Part shown: one piece after another, positions 44,075 to 54,602 of the stretch
Position numbering within the stretch: position 1 is the stretch's first letter
Layout: every line of letters starts with the position of its first letter
Assembly: GCA_030998015.1 (NCBI GenBank)
Contig: JARWMV010000064.1
Location: 23,206-87,205, forward strand
Direction of reading: 5' to 3'
Length of the DNA: 64,000 nt
Origin: Ceratorhiza oryzae-sativae
Lineage: Eukaryota > Basidiomycota > Agaricomycetes > Cantharellales > Ceratobasidiaceae
The notes under the pieces: generated by a model
Seen by the model: the letters and a program-made list of their open reading frames with translations, nothing else
Databases searched by the model: none
Told to the model about the DNA's origin: nothing
Translations under genes and position numbers: made by a program

Positions 44075-47000
44075 CTTCCCCCCTTCAAGGCACGGGGGTC
44101 CTGAGGTGCCTTTGGGTGCGACTTGACATAGTTGGCGATGAGTTCTGGTGCGTTCACCAGGTCATCATAGGTTAACCATTGTCGCTCGTCATAGCCGAGC
44201 CACTTGACATAGTATTCGAAGACGTTAGATCTTTTGTTGTATCGTGACTTTATGATCTGTTCCACTTCGAATTCTTCTTCCCCTTCAGGAGTTACCACAG
44301 GTGGTGGTGGGGGAACCTGACGGCCATAGGGGTTGTCTTTATATTTGGTCAGGAGTGAGACATGAAACACTGGGTGTATTTTCATGGTTATCGGTAGGTC
44401 CAGTTTGTAGGCATGTGTGCCATGTTGTGCTACCACCTTGAATGGTCCAACTCTTTTGTGGGCCAGTTTCCTGGAGGCCTGCTGTGTCCGTATGTTTTTG
44501 GTATCAAGCCAAACTTTGTCTCCAACCTTAATAGCTTCAGGGGTCCGATGCTTCTGGTCATAGTATCCCTTGATCCTCTGGTTTGCTATTTCCAGGGCTG
44601 CCTTAAGTTCGTCATGGCCCTTTTGGAGCCATTCTGCATGGTTGTCTGCTAAAGGGAGTTCTGGTTCCTCCCTGTCCCCGACTGCTAGCCTTGGGTGGAA
44701 ACCGTAGTTTGCAAAGAATGGTGATTTGCCAGTTGAGGCATTGACACCATTATTGTAGGCAAATTCAGCTAATGGTAGGAGTGAGACCCAGTCATCTTGT
44801 CTGTCTGATACATAGTGTCTGATGTACCCTTCCACTACTTGGTTGGCCTGTTCAGACTGGCCATCTGTCTGAGGGTGGTATGCTGTGGAGTAGGAGGGTT
44901 TTATATCCAGTTGTTTGTATAAGTGCCTTAAGAATTTGGATGCGAAGTTGGGGCCGCGGTCTGAGATTGTTTTCTGTGGTAACCCATGGAGTTTCCATAC
45001 ATATGTTAGGAACAGGTTGGCGCAATCCATAGCACTGGCTTCCGATTGACATGGAATAAAGTGGACCATTTTTGTCAGGCGATCGACAACTGTAAATATG
45101 GCATCAAATCCCTCTGACAGGGGTAGCCCGGTGATCAGATCATAGTAATTTCCTCCCAAGGTTTTTCTGGTGCAGGTATTGGGTTTAAGAGCCCTGGGGG
45201 AACTTGGTTGCTGTGCTTGTTCCTGATGCATGACTCGCAGTGTGTGACATATTCGTTGACTGATTTTTTCATTGATAACCATGTGTATTTGCGATTTAAC
45301 AGTTCATATGTTCTGAACTGTCCTGGGTGTCCTGCTGCTGGGACTATCGTGACGGCTTTCAATGACCAGTTTGCGAAGTTCTTTGTTATTTGGGACGTAG
45401 ATTCTGCCCTTGTGTCGTAAGAGTCCTTCTCCCATTCCCAATCTTTGACCTTCTCATTGTCATCTAGGGCTTTTAGCACTTTTGACAGGTGCTCCCCTGG
45501 GATAGCGTCCCTAATGAGTTGTTCCAGGTCATGGTCTGGTGTGATTGCTTGCACCACAGGATTTTAATTCCAAAAATTGGTTTTGTGCAAGCAGAGCTTG
45601 GCTCTCACCCCCCTCTTTAGGGATGTGTCTTGACAGCCTAGAGAGTATGTCTGCCCGGCCATTCTTTGCCCCTTCAATATATAAAATCTTGAATTCGAAC
45701 CTGGATAAGAACTCATGCCACCGTGTGACCCGACCGTTCAGTGGCCGATTTGTCTTCCAATACTCCAAATTCTTGTGGTCACAGACAATGTTTACTGGGT
45801 GTTCGGCCCCTTCTAGCAAATGACGCCAGTGTTTAAGGGCCTTGATAATTGCCAGCATTTCTTTGTTGTAAATATCGTAGTTTCTTTCTGCTGGGACCAT
45901 TGCCTTGGAGTAATAGGAAATTGGGTGGAGCATTCCGTCCTCTCCGTATTGTAATAATACAGCGCCTGTGGCATAGCCTGAGGCGTCGGTTTCCAAAATG
46001 AATGGTTTGTTGGGCTCTGGCTGAATTAGGAGGGGGGCTTCTTTTAATTTTTGCTTCAGCAGATTCCATGCTTGATCCCTTTCTTCTGTCCATTCCCATT
46101 TTACATCCTTCTTGACAAGTTCATAAAGACATCTTGTGATTTTCGAAAAGTCTTTTATGAAGTGCCTCAACCAATTTGCAAACCCCAACCCTTCCAGGAC
46201 TTCGGTTGGGTTGGTAGGGGTTGGCCATTCAACAGCCTTTTCGACCTTGGCTGGGTCTACTTTAATTCCCTGGGGAGTCACTACTATTCCCAGGTAGTCC
46301 ACTTCAGTGACATCAAAAACGCATTTCTCCAGGCGCAGTATAGACCAGCTTTTGAAGCCGGCGCAGGACTTCTCTGACATGTTCATTGTGTTCTTCCTGG
46401 TTCTTTGAGAATACTAATATGTCGTCCATGTAAATTACAACGTAAATGCCTTCGATGTCCTGGAATTCTTCTCGGATCATGGCCATGAAGGTTCCGGTGC
46501 ATTCTTTTGACCAAATTGCATGACTAGGGCTCATACAGCCCGTATTTGGTCTTGAAAGCGGCCTTCCATTCGTCTCCTTCCCGAATTCGTATGAGGTTGA
46601 AACCCCACTTTAGGTCAAACTTGGTGAATATCTTTGCCCCACGCAAGTTTCCACAATATCATTGATGCGTGGGAGTGGGTATACATTGGAGACAGTCATT
46701 TCGTTTAGCCGACGGTAGTCGATGCACATGCGCAGCTTCCCATTCTTCTTTTTGACGAATATGACTGGAGATGCCATTGGTGACCTTGAGGGTCTGATAT
46801 GCCCTGCTTTCAGTTGGCGATCCAAGGTTTTGCGTAATTCTGCATCTTCCTTGACACCCACGCTATATATGGGGCCATGCCTTGGCTTGGCATCTGGTTT
46901 TAAATCTATTTCCATATCCCACTTTCTATGGGGTGGTAGTGGTTGGACGTCGTCTTCTTCAGCAAATATTTTCTGGAATTCTTTATATTTTGTTGGGAGG

Positions 47001-47376
47001 GAGTCTAGGGAGTCCAGCTGAAGCTCCTTAGGTTCATTTGCACGCACGTGCAAGGGTCTTGTGATGCAATGCTTCAGGCATATTGGCAGTTGAACTTCAT
47101 GTCTTTCCATCCCAATCAATGGGGGTTATGGAATTTGAGCCATGACATGCCCAGGACTTCATTTTTGCCAACGTTCACAACATAGGCACTGAGGATTTCT
47201 CGGTGCTCTTGAATGCACAACTCAAAGGTGCAGTAATGGGTCACAGACCCAGAGTCTATCTCCCTTCCATCGATTACCCTCAGTTTCTTGGGTGTTTTTA
47301 GGGCGACGGTAGGAATACGGTATTGTTTAACCAAATCTTCATGTATAAATACTGACGTGGCCCCTGAGTCAATCAT
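44062..47376 (-). pseudogene. C2 pol: PR-RT-RNaseH-IN-chromodomain
   Basis: The domains of C1 pol recur: protease MIDSGATSVFI (47376 down), RT with VVIYMDDILVFSKNQ (about 46430), RNaseH ILETDASG, integrase with VVDRLTKMVHF, ISDRGPNF and HPQTDGQSEQANQ, and a C-terminal chromodomain (about 44090-44250, VFEYYVKWLGYDERQW). The frame switches near 47118, 46560, 46340, 45545 and 45150; each examined switch is a base missing relative to C1. The integrase-chromodomain part (44062-45282) is one long open frame. Confidence 0.88.
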
Positions 47377-47600
47377 GGCCCATCCTTGAATTTTTTCATG
47401 TTATATGCAGACTTTGTTCGGGGGTTATGCGCAGAGGGAATGCATGAAAGAAAAACTGTAGTTGTGATTGGTTTCCTAACGACATACATTCCATTTCCAT
47501 TTTTTATTTTCATTATGCGCATTTTGTAACATAGCGCCCAAGACCACCCCCCCTGGCACGGTTTGAGCTCATTCTTTTACCGACTCATCGTCGGTTGTTT

Positions 47601-48956
47601 CTACATCCTCAACCACTGCCTCGTATCCTGACATCTTGGCTGAGGGCATTTGGCGGCAAGTATGGCCCCGTCCTCCACAGTTGTAGCAGGTGTTTGTCCC
47701 TTCCTTTCCTGCGCTATCCAGATCCATTGCGTCTGGATCCTTTGCCTTGGGGCCACTGGCGGATGGTTATCCTTCTTTATGTCCTTGAAGGATTCTTGTA
47801 TGTTGGCATTACTGCCATCGTAACGGACGGTTGGAACAGTGAAGCCCTTTGCATTGGGGCCAATGGCTACGATTTGACCTTTTACAGCCCTGCCATCTTT
47901 AATCTTGTATATGCGTTCCCCATTCTTGAATTTCTCCTTTTGGGGAGCGCTTTGGGGGTTATTCGTGGGCCTGCTAGTCGAAGCATTGTTGCTGCTGGAC
48001 TTATTACCCCCATGAGATGTCCTCTTGCTACCGAAGGAAATGAGGTGGCGGTCAATTTCCAGGGCCCGCTGTGTGAGCTGGGCAAATGTCTTTGTGCGGG
48101 GATCATAGTTTTGGGCCACCATGCTATCTGTTACGTCTGACGACAGACCATCATAGAACTGATCACGCATGGCGGCATCGTTGTAGTTGAGGCCTGTGGA
48201 ATATAAGTTGAATAGGGTGAGGTAGTCCTGAACCGTCTTGGATTGTTTCAACTTCCGCCACTTGTCGCGGTTATTTTCGGTGCGGTTCAGATCCCCATAT
48301 CGGGTAGTAAATTCTTGCCAGAATAAATTGGCGTCATGAAGCCAGGGGATCGCGGTTCCAGGGTTGAGAATTTCGAATTCTTCATATGAGTTAACCCATT
48401 CAGCTGCTGACCCTTCAAGATAAGAGGTGATGAAGGCGACCACTTGGTCAGCCGAGTGCCCACTCATGTTTGTATTGATATATCGGGCACATGCAATTCT
48501 GAATGAGATGGCGTCTTCCCGTTTGGTGCCATCAAATTTTTGAGGGGCGGCCATCTTAACCTTTGCAGTCGACCCTCCAGAGGAAGCAGGTGCTGTTGGT
48601 TGTGGTTGGGCTGTACCAGTGGGAGCTAGTACTTGAGCAGCGCCTGAGCCACTCATGGAGGTGTTGATTTGCGCTTCAATGCGCGTGATAGTAGTTTGGA
48701 GAATGGCTAACATTCCCACTAGGTTGTTGACATTGGTGGCTAGTCCGGCCACATCCGCATCTATTTTTGTCTGATTCGTGGTAAGTTTGGCCTCGAGTGA
48801 ATCTGTGTAGGTTTTATTATTATGTTCGACGTCCCCAATATCATTTTGGAGGTTATTGGTTCGCTCTCGAAGTTCGTCCATTGATCGAAGCATATAGATG
48901 ACCTTATCTTCATCAGACATATTCGCCCAAGCAGGGGCAGGAGGTTGAGACGCCAT
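47601..48956 (-). CDS. C2 Gag, 451 aa, 3' end frameshifted
   Basis: Gag begins MASQPPAPAWANMSD and has a coiled-coil-like N terminus, a capsid-like middle (SYLEGSAAEWVNSYEEF; FWQEFTTRYGD; WRKLKQSKTVQDYLTLF) and a basic linker. Near 47700 the frame shifts, so the CCHC knuckle seen in C3 is read out of frame. The shift coincides with shortened homopolymers relative to C1. Confidence 0.85.
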   Translation of the reverse strand: MASQPPAPAWANMSDEDKVIYMLRSMDELRERTNNLQNDIGDVEHNNKTYTDSLEAKLTTNQTKIDADVAGLATNVNNLVGMLAILQTTITRIEAQINTSMSGSGAAQVLAPTGTAQPQPTAPASSGGSTAKVKMAAPQKFDGTKREDAISFRIACARYINTNMSGHSADQVVAFITSYLEGSAAEWVNSYEEFEILNPGTAIPWLHDANLFWQEFTTRYGDLNRTENNRDKWRKLKQSKTVQDYLTLFNLYSTGLNYNDAAMRDQFYDGLSSDVTDSMVAQNYDPRTKTFAQLTQRALEIDRHLISFGSKRTSHGGNKSSSNNASTSRPTNNPQSAPQKEKFKNGERIYKIKDGRAVKGQIVAIGPNAKGFTVPTVRYDGSNANIQESFKDIKKDNHPPVAPRQRIQTQWIWIAQERKGQTPATTVEDGAILAAKCPQPRCQDTRQWLRM

Positions 48957-48980
48957 TTCAGAGAAGGTTTGATAACAATT

Positions 48981-49259
48981 TTAAAGGCGACGGAGACGGT
49001 AAGGAAGTACAGGGAATCGGGAATTGTTTTGGTAATATAGGATTTCTTTCCCCCGCACGAGTCTATAAATTTCAAAGTTTCCGATCCCCGAAAACCTTAG
49101 CCAGGTATCGTCCAAGTCCCAACTTTTGGTGTCTTGGCAACGGTATGGGCACTCCACCCTCTTTAATTTAGTTTGATCCCGCAGGAGTGTTTCCTTGGGG
49201 AGGATTGGTTTGGGCTGCCGGAAGGGGTGTTTCTTCCTGAATTGGCGAGCCCGTGCCAC
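48981..49259 (-). CDS. Conserved 92-aa ORF between ORF0 and gag
   Basis: A 92-codon frame overlaps the ORF0 end in another frame and stops 24 bases before gag. C1 (41031-41309) and C3 (57022-57300) keep a frame of the same length without stops. It contains WDLDDTWLRF and YYQNNSRFPV. Conservation could be mere nucleotide descent, so coding is uncertain; no family is recognised. Confidence 0.35.
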   Translation of the reverse strand: MARARQFRKKHPFRQPKPILPKETLLRDQTKLKRVECPYRCQDTKSWDLDDTWLRFSGIGNFEIYRLVRGKEILYYQNNSRFPVLPYRLRRL

Positions 49260-49979
49260 TTAGAAAGGTGGGGTGAGGAAGGTCTGACGGCGTTGAGAAG
49301 ACGGGGAAGGCGTACTCGTGGGGTTCAACTGTTTCTCGGACTATAGCTTCTAGTCTGAGATGGTCTTGGAGGAGGGATAGGTAGTCCTCCTGGTGTTCGC
49401 GCAAACGCTCGGTTAAGTATGCGCAACGGGCCTCGGCTTCGTGAAGTTTTTCACAGGTTTCTTCGTACTTGTTTCGGTAGTAGCGGTACCTGTCTTGGAA
49501 GTTTTCGATAGTGTTTAACAGGTGACGAAGAAGCTGTTGACCGAGGTTCTCCAGCTTATAGCTGGTTGCGGGGGATGGTGTAGTAATAAAGGAATTTGTC
49601 CTTCTTAGGACAATAAGGGCAGCGCGCTGGGAAGGTGGCTCCGTTTGCCCGATGGCAATTTGCACTCAGGGGCACCTGGCTCGGTGACAAAGGCTTGTTG
49701 GGCACGTCCGACTCTGGGGGCGGACTTTGATGATTACTACTCGGTTGAAATCGATGTGCCCAGCTTCTTCAAGGATACTTTCGACCGAGTTGAGGGTGAA
49801 GCAGTGGATCGAGGTGTCCGAACCACCCACACAGACGGCAGCGCTGTCTTCTGTAAAAGGTTGTGCCACTTGAGGGCCATGCGTTCCGTCAGAGACGTAC
49901 TCGAGCAAGAGCAAGATAAAAGGAAAAATAGACCCTTTCCCGAGTCTATTGGAATAGGAAGGTGACCTCCGTTGCTCAA
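49168..49979 (-). pseudogene. C2 ORF0 (pre-gag), frameshifted
   Basis: The coiled-coil part is open (49168-49665; YYRNKYEETCEKLHEAEARC). The front part (49666-49979) contains the coding sequence of the knuckle, but one base is missing, so it is read as ...CVGGSD...SIHC. Function unknown. Confidence 0.55.
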
Positions 49980-50218
49980 CTACTTAAGGGCAATGAGCGA
50001 CCCCACCTCTTGTTGACGAAAGAGATTAGAGAACCGAAGCTTGTTACGACGTGTGAGGGACCTGGCTATGCAAGGTTTCACAGAGGCGCGTATAGGGCAA
50101 CGATATCTCGTAGCTGTGGATAGGTGGAGTGGGATTGGGGAAGGCAACGAGGAGTTATCTCGAGACGACGCCGACGGCGTTCCAAAAGTATCCCAGACGA
50201 CACTGAGACTTACGATTG

Positions 50219-50233
50219 TCAAGAACTTGACCT
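50219..50233 (-). promoter_or_regulatory. C2 putative self-priming site
   Basis: TCAAGAACTTGACCT (plus strand), two bases inside the 5' LTR, is the reverse complement of 50304-50318 within the LTR. The latter lies about 33 bases downstream of TATATAAACC on the minus strand, at the expected transcript start. This is the geometry of Tf1-type self-priming; no tRNA-type PBS is seen. Confidence 0.6.
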
Positions 50234-50235
50234 GA

Positions 50236-50612
50236 TGTCGACGACGACAAGTCAGGCGACGAGGAAAATAGTAAGAAAAGTAAAAGAACTTGTATTCGAC
50301 AAGAGGTCAAGTTCTTGAGGAGTCCTCTGCGAACTTGACCTGGTTTATATACATAGTACGAGCCACATCATAACAAACAAGTCTGTACAGTGAGTCACGA
50401 CAGATAAGAGATAGAAGCAGTAGAAGCGACTGCGGAACTGCGGAATTTCACATCAGAGTTGAAATACATCTCGGTTACCGGTCCGGAACATTCCCTGAGT
50501 CACATGACACAGATATACCATAAAAGGCAAGTATGTTTTGAAGATGATCTCATAAAATGTAGTAAATTGAGAAAATATTATAGAGTGGATATATGCGTGT
50601 CAGTTCATGACA
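50236..50612 (-). repeat. C2 5' LTR
   Basis: 377 bp, CpG retained; TATATA promoter on the minus strand. Followed by the TSD TCAAG. Confidence 0.92.
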
Positions 50613-50856
50613 TCAAGCCACATCAGAACAAACACAGCTATACTACAATTCAAATTGCTAAGCAATAGAAGCTGCTGCAGAGCTGCAGAATTTCACATCA
50701 AAGTTGAAATACATCTTGGTAAGCAGTCTGGAACATTCTGTGAGTATACAGTTGTCCCATAAAAGGAAAGTGTGTTTTGAAAATGTTCTTAAAAAATGTA
50801 AAAATTTGAGAAAATATTATATGATGGATATATGTGTGTCAGGTTGTGATACATCT

Positions 50857-53141
50857 GACCCACCTTAACCAGAGGCCTTAGCAGATGACCAGGCAACACC
50901 AAGTGGTGAACCCAAGCCAGTAATTAGGACTATAAGTGGAGGTACTATCCTCATTAACTATACTTCAAAAGTACATGTCAGGGCCTAGAGACCAGGTCAT
51001 GACATAATGCACCATCAGTGGCTGACTGATCACATCAGTCAGCCCCATTACTCATCCAAAATATGATATTAGTAAGATTTATAGTCATAGCCACCAGTTC
51101 CAGTCATGAGCCAAGGTGGCTCATGACACTATCACCCAAGTGAAGACAACCTGGAAAGGGCTGAAAAAATAGCTAAGCTCCCTCAGATCATGGAGGACTT
51201 AGCCAGACAACACTCAGAGGCCCCTATTCCAAAGACCTACAAACAGGGGAGAAAAGGGCATAAAAGCATGGGGGGGAGAGCCTCAAACCTCAGCACCAGC
51301 TACTCAGCTCAGCTAACACACAGCACCCACCATTCTTGCCTTATTGACTCACTCAACCTCTTATCACCAACATTACCATGCCTGCCCAATGCACATCTAC
51401 CACCATTGCCACCATCACCACTGCCCACAAGTGTCTCAAGTGTAAGCCATAAATCCAACATGCTACCAGGAATTGGTGTAACACCCCCACCACAGCCACA
51501 TGCTGCCTATACTCCTACCAGGAGGCCATGGAACAATGTGACTCCTTTATTAGGAGTCACAACTACACCAAGTCTCTCAACCCAGAGGCTGACCTCAACT
51601 ATATTCCCATGTGGGAACAATGGAACTGCAAATGGGTTGACTACAAGACCCTGCAGCACCCAAAACAAGAGGCCTTGAGTGGGCAGGGAGATGGACCTGG
51701 TGATCAGAAAGCACCAAAGAAATGCAATGAACCAAACTATTTGTGATAGGGTGATTCATAGCAGATAGTGTAGAACTGGTAGTAGAGGCAGGAAAGGAGG
51801 AGAGGATAAGGAAGATGGAGGAAGAGATGAAGGAGGAAAGAAAGAAGGAGATGTAGAAGTACCCAACATGGGTAACAGAATCCACAGAACAGTGGATAAG
51901 GTCCTCTGACATAGAGGCATGGAGGAAGGAGAACAATACAACTGGCCTCAAAAGAATGAGGGCAGCCATTGAAGAGTGGAAGACAAAAGTACCAGCAGGG
52001 TACCACCACATCCTCAAGGTCCTTTCAACACAAGAAATGATGGAGGTGGGCAAAAGGGAGGTAATGACCAAGGAGGACCTGTGGAATTGGCTTGACCAGA
52101 AAGCTTGGGATCACAAGCAGGAAGTACTTGAGCAGGCCATGAACAGCCTTTGCTTAAGCTCACCTGTCAGAGCTGACAACCTGAACAACAATGCCAAACA
52201 CTGGTGAGACAACTGCAGACCCCAAGGCTATGATGGCCAAGGGTCTAACTATAATATCTAGAGGGGACATGCAGTAGAGGGATGGGATGTGATGACATGC
52301 AGGAAAACTTTAGAGGTGCACTTGTGCTAAAGTGCACTGGACAAGAACTAAGTGGCTTGGCAACCAACTCAGGCAGGAGGAATATTGACAGGAGGTCAAG
52401 TTCTGAGGCTTAAGGCTCCTAGACTCTCCCTTTATATACTCATGTCCAAGGCTGTACATATCAAATCCAAGGAAAAATAAGAAGTAGCAACAATCCATAA
52501 CTATGGTACAATAGTAACCAGGATGCTAATGACATGTCATCTGTCAGAGCTGATGACCTGAACAACAATGCCAAACACTTACAAGGCAATGGCAGATCCA
52601 AAGGCTAAAGGGCCAAGGATCAAGACTGCAATGTCTAGAGGTGGACATGCAGTGAGGGGATAGGATGTGATGACATGCAGAGGGGTCTAAGAGGTGCACT
52701 TGACCTAAAGAGGTCTGGGCAGGGACTGCTAGGCTTGGTGACCACACAGGTAGTAGGGGTGTTTGACAGGAGGTCAAGTTCTGAGGCTTAAGGCTCTCAG
52801 ACTCTTCCTTATATATTCACTAAAGGGGCTGTACACATGAAATGGGAAGCTAGGTAAAGTCATACAATACAAGAGATGGTGTCATGTCAACAGAATACTG
52901 TACTGGCATAAGAATAACATTGGTCCCCCGTCCTGGCTGGGGTTGACACAACATTGTGAATTTCCAATGTCCCCTGTCCCAACACAAATCGACACTGCAG
53001 GACAAAACTTTCCTTATATAGTAAATTAGATGGAGATATATTTGAAATCTAATATTTTGTTACACAGGAGACTAAGATCACACTAAGAGTCTAATAAGAG
53101 ACCCAGTCCTTTCCTGAGTAGCAAGTAGGTGCCCAAGTTGC
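50857..53141. other. Old repeat DNA including two tandem LTR-E-like units
   Basis: Minus-strand LTR-E-like units begin at 52165 and 52542 (each ...GCTCTGACA at its end on the minus strand) and share the TTAAGCCTCAGAAC core with 8349-8709. From 51190 to 52207 several open frames (for example 51956-52207, with WNWLDQKAWDHKQEVLEQA) look like remnants of one decayed coding region, interrupted by stops; I do not recognise the family. CpG is nearly absent. Confidence 0.45.
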
Positions 53142-54157
53142 TCAACCTGAGCAAGTCAAGGTGGTAACCAAGGCTGATACCAGACATGGTCCTGATGTAA
53201 CATCCCCTTCTCCCTCCTGTTCAAAGTTGTTAGTGGGATTGAGAGGCTGCATGGCATCATGAGCCATTCTGGATCCTATGATCAACTTGCAAACCTCTTC
53301 AACTGTGGGGTTATCAAGATCCTTGTCTTCATCAATTGGATCAAGTGTCAACTCATCACCAGCTTGGACAAACTCCACAGACAATGAGGGATGATCTCCC
53401 AACATGATCTCTTTGTAGAGAGCTGGATCTGAAGTAGACGCCTCCATGATCACTTGGCAGGCTGCTACACTTGTGAGGCTGTCATATGATAAATTGAATG
53501 ATGAGTCAGGAACAGTGCAGAGCAAGAATGCCTAGATTGAGCATGCAGACAGTTGAGTATAATTGAATACCCTGATTTTATCATATCTACACACCTTCTT
53601 TATAAGTTCTGGCCTATTGGCTGCATGATATGCTTGGATTATCCAGTTCAAGCTGCACTGGTGAAGTGTTGGGAGCAATTGATTGTTGACTATATATTGA
53701 GGCTCAAGACCAGATTGTAAGGCATTCATGGTCTCCACAACAACATCAGCATGAGCCGCATTACAAATGGCTAGCTTCAGAACCCTCTGGATCCCAATGT
53801 TGCAGGCTTGAAAGAGCCTGGTACATCTGCCAGGCACATAATCAAATACAATCCAAGGATAATTTGCCTGCATCCAGGCCTGGAACCAAGCAGAACAATG
53901 GACAGCCCAACAATCCAGCTGCAAGATACAACACTGGTCTTGAGGCAGTTGATTGGCTTCAATTTGAGTGCAAAAGTAAGGGGCAAGTATCTTTGAAACC
54001 CAGCAACACATGGTATCGAAGGTCAACCAGTAGGTGCCAGTATTAGAGTACTCAAGAAGAAAGCCAAGTCTTTGAGCCTCAGCATAGCCAGGGCAATTCG
54101 GACCAGGAACAGACCATCCTGTTTTACCAGTGTAGATAGCTTGGAACGGATGTAGAC
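53142..54157 (-). pseudogene. pogo-like DDE transposase, C-terminal part
   Basis: The frame holds the second half of a Tc1/pogo-type DDE_1 transposase of basidiomycetes: FQAIYTGKTGWSVPGPNCPGY, QLDCWAVH (catalytic Asp region), FDYVPGRCTRLFQACNIGIQRVLKL (third acidic residue region degenerate: Asn where Asp is usual) and FNLSYDSLTS. A stop separates the last part (53142-53525). The N-terminal part lies beyond the C3 insertion at 63529-63899. Confidence 0.75.
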
Positions 54158-54532
54158 TGTCATGAACTGACATGCATATATCCACTCTATAATATTTTCT
54201 TGATTTATTACATTTTATGAGATTGTCTTCAAAACATACTTGCCTTTTATGGTATATCTGTGTCATGTGATTCAGGGAATGTTCCAGACTGATAACCAAG
54301 ATGAATTTCAACTCTGATGTGAAATTCCACAGTTCTGCAGTTGCTTCTATCACTTCTATCTCTCATCAGTCATGACTCACTGTACAGACTTGTTTGTTAT
54401 GATGTGGCTCATAGCATGTATATAAACCAGGTCAAGTTTGCAGAGGACTCCTCAAGAACTTGACCTCTCATCAAATACAAGTTCTTTCTTTTCTTACTAT
54501 TTTTCTTGCTGCCTGACTTATCATTGTCAACA
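54158..54532 (+). repeat. C3 5' LTR
   Basis: 375 bp, CpG-depleted; followed two bases later by the priming region CAGGTCAAGTTCTTG. Confidence 0.9.
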
Positions 54533-54602
54533 TCAGGTCAAGTTCTTGTCAATTGTAAGTCTCAGTGTTGTCTTGGATACGTCTGGAACACTGTTGGCGT
54601 TG

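Larger units (their letters stand above)
43698..50612 (-). mobile_element. Ty3/Gypsy chromovirus C, copy C2 (youngest)
   Basis: 6915 bp with two 377-bp LTRs and TSD TCAAG (43693-43697 and 50613-50617). The LTRs differ at only a few positions and keep CpG-rich blocks such as GTCGACGACGAC. Minus-strand order: ORF0, gag, pol with chromodomain, PPT next to the 3' LTR (CTTGAAGGGGGGAAG). Despite its youth, pol and gag have many one-base deletions. Confidence 0.93.
43485..50851 (-). mobile_element. Diverged solo LTR (family D), split by C2
   Basis: The LTR halves are 43485-43697 and 50618-50851 (about 447 bp). Both ends resemble family C LTRs, but the middle differs. TSD CATCT is present at 43480-43484 and 50852-50856, so it is a solo LTR that predates C2. 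Confidence 0.8.
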
